A stretch of 64,000 bases of DNA from NCBI GenBank assembly GCA_035362335.1, contig DAOSDL010000005.1:62001-126000 (forward strand), given 5' to 3'. Positions 59,449 to 64,000 of the stretch are shown here, piece after piece. Source of the DNA: JAOSJT01 sp035362335 (GTDB lineage: Bacteria; Bacteroidota; Ignavibacteria; SZUA-365). The position numbers and the translations under genes are program-made. The notes under the pieces are model-generated. The model did not search any database and was not told the DNA's origin. It was given only the letters and a program-made list of their open reading frames with translations. How positions within the stretch are numbered: the stretch's first letter is position 1; each line of letters starts with the position of its first letter.

Positions 59449-61389
59449 ATGTTGAAGAAGCGAGGTCCACGGGTGATGCGCCTATCGGGAATGCGACAGC
59501 CTGCAGTCATGCTGATTCTCCTGCTCTGGGGAAGCTGCATACCGACGCATCTGATGTCGCAGGGAGCAGCTGCATTCGGCAAGGTTTCGTTCGACAGTCT
59601 TTACCGCCTCTCCACGGAGCTGGCGCACTCCGATCCAGGCAAGGCGCGTGAGATCGCCAGATCCATGCTGGACCGCGCTCGGCAGGTCCGCGACACTTCG
59701 GCCATGGCGCGGGCCTATTCCGCTGTGGGAGTGACGTACTGGGCGGAAGACCGCTATGTGCAAACCCTGCGGGAGTACATTCTCGGTCGCGATCTTGCGA
59801 CGATGATCAACGACAGCGTCACATTGGGCATTCTCAACAACAACATCGGTTTGGTCTTTCTCGCATTGGAAAGCCCCGAAGAATCGGAAGTCTATCTCCA
59901 TCGCTCGCGGCAGCTGCGTGAGAATCTGCGGGACACACTCGGAATGGGAAGGGTGTATCTGAATCTCGGACTGACGGCGCGGCAGCGAGGGGTGTACGAT
60001 ACAGCCCGGCTGCATTTGCGTCGCTCTCAGCGCTACCTCACCGTAGCCGGCAATGCGTTCGCACTCGCGCAGATCGATTATTATCTCGGTCAACTCGCTG
60101 CAGATACCGACAGCATTGACGTCGCAGAACGGCATTTCCGGAGGGCGTTGCGGACCTTCGCGCAGGTGGGCAATGTCATGGGTATTCCTCTCGTGCGCAC
60201 CGATCTCGCACGCCTGCGCATGAGGCAGGGCAGGTATGACGATGCATTGAGCCTGGCCCACGAGGCGCTGCGCGAAGCGAGGGCTTCGCGAGCGTTGTTC
60301 CCGGCGCGCGAGGCCTATCGTGTGCTGCATCAAATTCATGCGTTGCGAAAGGAGTATGATCGGGCATACGCGTTTCTCCAATCGGAACTGGCTGTAACGG
60401 ACAGCCTCCGCGATGAAACGGCTTTCGTGGAAATCGCACGTCTCGAACTCATCGAGCGCTTCGATCAGCAGCGTAAGGAGGAGCAACTCGAACGTCGGGC
60501 GAAAACCCTCGAAATGCAGCGCCTGCTCGAGCATGAACGCGGCTTGCGCAATATTCTGCTCCTCGGCTCGGCCACCTTGCTCGTGATCGTTTTGGTCATC
60601 CTGCTTGCAAATCGGAAAATCCGCCGCCACCGCGCACAGGTACTGGAGCAATCGCGCCAACTCGAAGCGGTCAATCAACGGCTACGTGCCAGCAATGCCA
60701 CGCGCGATCGCCTGCTCGCCATCATCGGCCACGATCTGCGCGGACCTCTCGCTTCCATTTCCCAGATCACCGATTTGCTGCGCGACACCACAGTGCCGAT
60801 AGACAGCGCCGCACGCAACGAATTACTCGAAGCCATTCAACACGCATCGCATACCGCGCTGTCGACCTTCGAGAATCTCCTGAACTGGGCGCAGTCACAA
60901 TCGGAAGGATTCTCCGTTCGGCTCGCGTCCGTCGATATCGCTGCGCTGATTGATGAACAGGTAACCTTGCATCATCCCTACGCCATGCACAAGCATATCC
61001 AGGTGGAGGTACACAGCGAACGCCCGCTGCTGTGGACAGTCGACCGTGGATTGCTCTCGGCGGTGCTGCGCAACCTTATCAACAACGCGCTGAAATTCAC
61101 ACCCGAGCAAGGCCGTGTCACAATCCGTGCGGAGCGCCGCTTGGACGCGCTCTCCATCAGTGTTGAGGATACCGGTATCGGTTTTATGGAAGGGAGCAAC
61201 GCACTCTCCGACGAACACACGGTGTTCGCTGAAGGAGGGGTGTCGGTGGAAGGAAAGGGGACAGGATTGGGGTTGGAATTGTGCAGGAATTTCACCGCGT
61301 TGCATAAAGGAACCTTGGAAATCCACTCCAATCCAGAAGAAGGGAGCACGTTGCGGATACGGCTCCCCGAACTCGCGCCCGAGCACTGA
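59449..61389 (+). CDS. TPR-containing sensor histidine kinase, orphan
   Basis: A roughly 646-residue membrane kinase. I chose ATG 59449 (MLKKRGPRVMRL) ahead of a signal-like stretch (PAVMLILLLWGSC); ATG 59476 is equally possible. The periplasmic part (40-330) is built of TPR repeats (AMARAYSAVGVTYWAEDRYVQTL, LGMGRVYLNLGLTARQRGVY, ALAQIDYYLGQLA). A coiled coil, one transmembrane helix (about 355-378), a second coiled coil, the HisKA domain (AIIGHDLRGPLASISQ, phospho-His near 427) and HATPase_c follow, with the N box LRNLINNALKFTPE near 540, VEDTGIGF near 572 and GKGTGLGLELC near 603. No response regulator is adjacent. The stop is four bases from a convergent gene. Confidence 0.9.
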   Translation: MLKKRGPRVMRLSGMRQPAVMLILLLWGSCIPTHLMSQGAAAFGKVSFDSLYRLSTELAHSDPGKAREIARSMLDRARQVRDTSAMARAYSAVGVTYWAEDRYVQTLREYILGRDLATMINDSVTLGILNNNIGLVFLALESPEESEVYLHRSRQLRENLRDTLGMGRVYLNLGLTARQRGVYDTARLHLRRSQRYLTVAGNAFALAQIDYYLGQLAADTDSIDVAERHFRRALRTFAQVGNVMGIPLVRTDLARLRMRQGRYDDALSLAHEALREARASRALFPAREAYRVLHQIHALRKEYDRAYAFLQSELAVTDSLRDETAFVEIARLELIERFDQQRKEEQLERRAKTLEMQRLLEHERGLRNILLLGSATLLVIVLVILLANRKIRRHRAQVLEQSRQLEAVNQRLRASNATRDRLLAIIGHDLRGPLASISQITDLLRDTTVPIDSAARNELLEAIQHASHTALSTFENLLNWAQSQSEGFSVRLASVDIAALIDEQVTLHHPYAMHKHIQVEVHSERPLLWTVDRGLLSAVLRNLINNALKFTPEQGRVTIRAERRLDALSISVEDTGIGFMEGSNALSDEHTVFAEGGVSVEGKGTGLGLELCRNFTALHKGTLEIHSNPEEGSTLRIRLPELAPEH

Positions 61390-61393
61390 TCAG

Positions 61394-63016
61394 TTATGGC
61401 TGCGAGCGCACGCTGCTTGTTGCCACGAGCACTGTGCCGTCGAACTCTTCGATGAGCACCGGCCCGTAATCCCGCGCGAAGTAAAACGTCCAGCTGTACG
61501 TATCCCTGCGCAGTTGGCCCGCTTCATCCTCCTGGCCGTAGCGCACCACCAGCACATCCGAATAGCGTCCGCCGTTGTCGGGCAATATCAACTCGTCCAG
61601 ATGACGCATCACGCGGCCTTTGATGCTGCGTTCCTGGCCCTGTTGCTCCACCAGTGCTCCGGCCTCCCAGTGCCAGCCCTCCCAGAGGCGCGCTGGCAGC
61701 ATCACAAAGCCGCTTCGCACCCGTGTGGTGAATGCGTTGGCATCGAGACGCGACCAGGTCAGTCCTTCATCGCGCGATCGCCATGTGCCCTGTTCGGTGC
61801 CGCAGTACAGGTCGCCGGAGGCAGTTGATACCACCGAAACCACGTTCTGCCCCGCGAGCCCGCGTTGACGGAGGATAACGCCGTCGTACATCATGACGCC
61901 CTTGTCCGTGGCCACGAACACATTCGCGCCGCTGCGCGACTGCGTCACCGCGCGTAAATCCATGCCAGGGACGCTGATAGACAGCCACAGCCCCGATTCA
62001 ACAGCAACGAGTAGTTGCGAAGGACTACCGGTGATGGCCGCAACAGGGAAGGCGGTCTGCATGTTCGCGGCTACCCGACGTATCGGTCCGCTGCTGGCAG
62101 CCAGTCCGTAGCGCAATGACGCCGGAAACCCGGAGATGACATACATCTCTACTATCCCGCTCGTCTGCGTTCCAACAAACATGATCGCGTCTTGATCGGA
62201 ATAGCGCAGGAGAGCGATGTCCGTGATATCCGAGTTGCCAGGTTGCACCAAAAGTGCATTCCACACGTTGAATGGTGCGGTGGAATAGTAGAGGCGGTTG
62301 TTGATTACCGCAAACAATCCATTCGAATTATCCGCTTCAAGATCCTGAACGCTTCCGGGCGGAGCAGGGAGCTTCGTCCATACAGAATCACGTACCTTGC
62401 GCGTGTACACGCCGTCGAGACTACTGCCGGCAAACATGCGGCGGTTTTCCGAAGTCGAATCCATGCACAATGCGGTCACGGAAATGCTTTCATCGACGCG
62501 CTCACGAATCCACAGCGACTGCGATGGAATGTAGCGATACATCCCTCCGTTCGCATCGGCCACCAACAGCATGCCGTTGTCCGGTGCAAGAAGATGGGTC
62601 ATCCGCACGGTGGGTCCCGTGCCAGTCACTGTGCGCTCGGCGAGTTGATAGCGGTTGGGCACATGCCAGAATGTTGCTGCCGAGCAACCTCCGAGCATGA
62701 CCGTGCCATTCGCACGGGAAATGGAGAGCAGCGTGCTCCCGAGCGATGTGCCCGAGCCATCGTGCCAATCGTCGCGTATCGTTGCGCCGTTCATGGAAAA
62801 TTGCAGCGTGTGCTGTTGCGTCAATCCGCCGCGTACACTGTGATACCGTAACGTCGATTGTCCCTGATTCCACAGATACTGCACACTCTGATATTCGGGC
62901 ATGCCGTCAGGCGGTGTCGGGTTGTCGCTGCAACCCGCGACGACCAGCGTGAGCAGAAGCAGGAGTGCGCACCAAAGCGGCGCCGCTCGTCGCCATGTTG
63001 ACCTGCGGCCTACCAT
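61394..63016 (-). CDS. Beta-propeller-like lipoprotein, function unknown
   Basis: A 540-residue lipoprotein. ATG 63016 (MVGRRSTWRRAAPLW) gives a signal ending LTLVVAGC with acylated Cys29; the long open frame beyond 63016 runs antisense to or inside the next gene. The mature protein is a chain of beta-blade repeats: GGMYRYIPSQSLWIRERV, FAGSSLDGVYTRKVRDSVWTKLPAPPG, YCGTEQGTWRSRDEGLTWSRL. The last carries an Asp-box-like S-x-D-x-G-x-T-W. These resemble sortilin/BNR or two-component-sensor-type propellers. No enzyme motif is apparent. Its start overlaps the upstream gene's stop by seven bases, so it is translated with the outer-membrane protein encoded there. Confidence 0.72.
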   Translation of the reverse strand: MVGRRSTWRRAAPLWCALLLLLTLVVAGCSDNPTPPDGMPEYQSVQYLWNQGQSTLRYHSVRGGLTQQHTLQFSMNGATIRDDWHDGSGTSLGSTLLSISRANGTVMLGGCSAATFWHVPNRYQLAERTVTGTGPTVRMTHLLAPDNGMLLVADANGGMYRYIPSQSLWIRERVDESISVTALCMDSTSENRRMFAGSSLDGVYTRKVRDSVWTKLPAPPGSVQDLEADNSNGLFAVINNRLYYSTAPFNVWNALLVQPGNSDITDIALLRYSDQDAIMFVGTQTSGIVEMYVISGFPASLRYGLAASSGPIRRVAANMQTAFPVAAITGSPSQLLVAVESGLWLSISVPGMDLRAVTQSRSGANVFVATDKGVMMYDGVILRQRGLAGQNVVSVVSTASGDLYCGTEQGTWRSRDEGLTWSRLDANAFTTRVRSGFVMLPARLWEGWHWEAGALVEQQGQERSIKGRVMRHLDELILPDNGGRYSDVLVVRYGQEDEAGQLRRDTYSWTFYFARDYGPVLIEEFDGTVLVATSSVRSQP

Positions 63017-64000
63017 AATCCCAACCCGAAGCCCACACGGAATTCCACCGTGGATGTGTACGCGCGTCCAGGCTCGCCGGCATTGCGGATGATACCGATC
63101 GCACCACCGCTGGTGGGGATGTCCGCGGGTGTGCCGACAAAGGGTTCGAGCAGGGCTCCACGATAGTGCACACCGCCACGCACATTCAGAAGGGGAGAAA
63201 GACGCAACACGGTGGTCAGACCGAGCGAAAACACGAAGGGGCGTGATTGCGTGAGCAGTACGCCACCTCCCAGATCTGCCTGCAACTGCAGCACATCCTC
63301 GGGATTCAGTGTGTACGCGCCGTGCAAACGCAACCAGGGCAGAGTCTCCGCAACCATGCCCGGGCCGATAACGATGTATTCGGTCGCACTGCCGTTCTGC
63401 GCCCGCTGACGTTCGGAAGTGATGCCCTCGCGATTGAAGCGTGATTGGGCATATTCGAGACCGAGTGCGAAGGAAGAGGAGAGGTCGTAGCGCAGACCGA
63501 TCAGATACACACCCTCCACACTGCTCTTGCTGCTGGCATTGCCCCGGACGTCGTTCCAACCACTGCCGCTTTCAACGTACAGGCGCATTCTGTCCATCCC
63601 GGGAATACGTGCCTGCATTGGGCCACGGAGCATAACGGGTTCAGCGCGCACTCCCGTACCGCGCTCTGCGGCTTCGAGTTCGTGTGCGAGTGCCGCCAAT
63701 TCAATGCCGCTGAATTGCACTATGTTTTCACCAGCCGATCCGGCATCCGGAAACGCGGAGCCACGCTCGACCGCCGTAGCGCTCTTGGTGCCACGCGACC
63801 CGACCGCGGAGCGCGCGCGTCGTTCGTCCCGAGCGCTTGCGCCATTCGACACTGTACCGGAAGATGCCTCTGTCTCAATGCTCGCGGAGGACGTTCCTGG
63901 AGCCGACATGGTCGTCTCCGTTTCAATCCCGGCGGATTCCTGCGAGGTCTCTGCCACTGTATCGACAGTGCGGCCGTCCAAGCTGTTGTAGAGTACATAC
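63010..64000 (-). CDS. Putative outer-membrane beta-barrel protein, 5' truncated
   Basis: The frame is open to the window edge (...Tyr-Val-Leu-Tyr-Asn-Ser-Leu-Asp-Gly-Arg), so the start is outside; TTG 63981 is not a convincing start. About 330 residues are visible. The first 110 are a Ser/Thr/Glu-rich linker of low complexity (TVAETSQESAGIETE). The remainder has alternating strands (IGLRYDLSSSFALGLEYAQSRF, DLGGGVLLTQSRPFVFSLGL, SPLLNVRGGVHYRGALLEPF) and ends VEFRVGFGLGLW, an aromatic C-terminus typical of outer-membrane barrels. In some FCB genomes such barrels follow FecR- or anti-sigma-like N-termini, but the missing part prevents a decision. It overlaps the lipoprotein gene by seven bases. 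Confidence 0.65.
   Translation of the reverse strand, partial: YVLYNSLDGRTVDTVAETSQESAGIETETTMSAPGTSSASIETEASSGTVSNGASARDERRARSAVGSRGTKSATAVERGSAFPDAGSAGENIVQFSGIELAALAHELEAAERGTGVRAEPVMLRGPMQARIPGMDRMRLYVESGSGWNDVRGNASSKSSVEGVYLIGLRYDLSSSFALGLEYAQSRFNREGITSERQRAQNGSATEYIVIGPGMVAETLPWLRLHGAYTLNPEDVLQLQADLGGGVLLTQSRPFVFSLGLTTVLRLSPLLNVRGGVHYRGALLEPFVGTPADIPTSGGAIGIIRNAGEPGRAYTSTVEFRVGFGLGLW

Noticed and set aside
63017..63559. N-terminal extension of the propeller lipoprotein frame
   Set aside because: The added sequence is Arg/Cys/His-rich noise overlapping the upstream barrel gene, and the lipoprotein signal begins exactly at 63016.

Overview
The window is about 64 kb of high-GC bacterial chromosome from a didermic member of the Bacteroidota/Chlorobiota (FCB) lineage. 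Four secreted proteins end in type IX secretion (T9SS) sorting domains. There is a carboxypeptidase-regulatory/TonB-dependent receptor, several lipoproteins (one with the Bacteroides-style SDDDD surface signal), a patatin/outer-membrane-barrel fusion and a PorV/FadL-like outer-membrane protein. Several promoters have the form TTG-N20-TAnnTT(TG), which is the Bacteroidota geometry. The high GC suggests a Kapabacteria/Ignavibacteria-like or related deep branch rather than a classical Bacteroides; this placement is inference. Both ends cut genes: an acyl-CoA ligase at 1 and a barrel protein at 64000. No rRNA, tRNA, CRISPR array, prophage or complete insertion sequence was seen.

Layout. 1-6200: acyl-CoA ligase end, a T9SS protein, and a DUF1800-DUF1501 export operon with a strong promoter. 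6.4-16.5 kb: pdxB, DUF1858, TlpA-like thioredoxin, membrane acyltransferase, DEAD-box helicase with a long leader, methyltransferase, and the lon-prmC operon. 16.7-21.7 kb: a four-gene glycosyltransferase operon (GT2, GT9, GT4, GT-C). 21.8-26.7 kb: cell-wall genes, a lytic transglycosylase with seven LysM domains and an LCP-family protein. 26.8-28.5 kb: a degenerate REP-associated transposase-like gene followed by a 95-bp tandem array of palindromic units. 28.5-36.8 kb: glycogen phosphorylase, dodecin, two peroxiredoxins, a tightly overlapping DUF3501/PTPS/folE/SDR/SDR operon that looks like a tetrahydrobiopterin-type pathway, and leucyl aminopeptidase.

36.8-53.8 kb is an envelope and secretion region. 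It holds the patatin-POTRA-barrel protein, an operon of T9SS-secreted heparinase-like protein, lipoprotein and outer-membrane protein, a TonB-dependent receptor with a surface lipoprotein and a small lipoprotein, and a Cys-rich T9SS protein. 54-64 kb: arfB, an isocitrate dehydrogenase-purE-purK operon, a patatin/GNAT pair, an orphan TPR-histidine kinase, and a lipoprotein/barrel pair that leaves the window.

The observations most worth a second look are the transposase-like gene with its structured tandem array, the pterin operon, the TonB receptor with an SDDDD beta-helix lipoprotein, and the palindrome overlapping the promoter of the DUF1800-DUF1501 operon.
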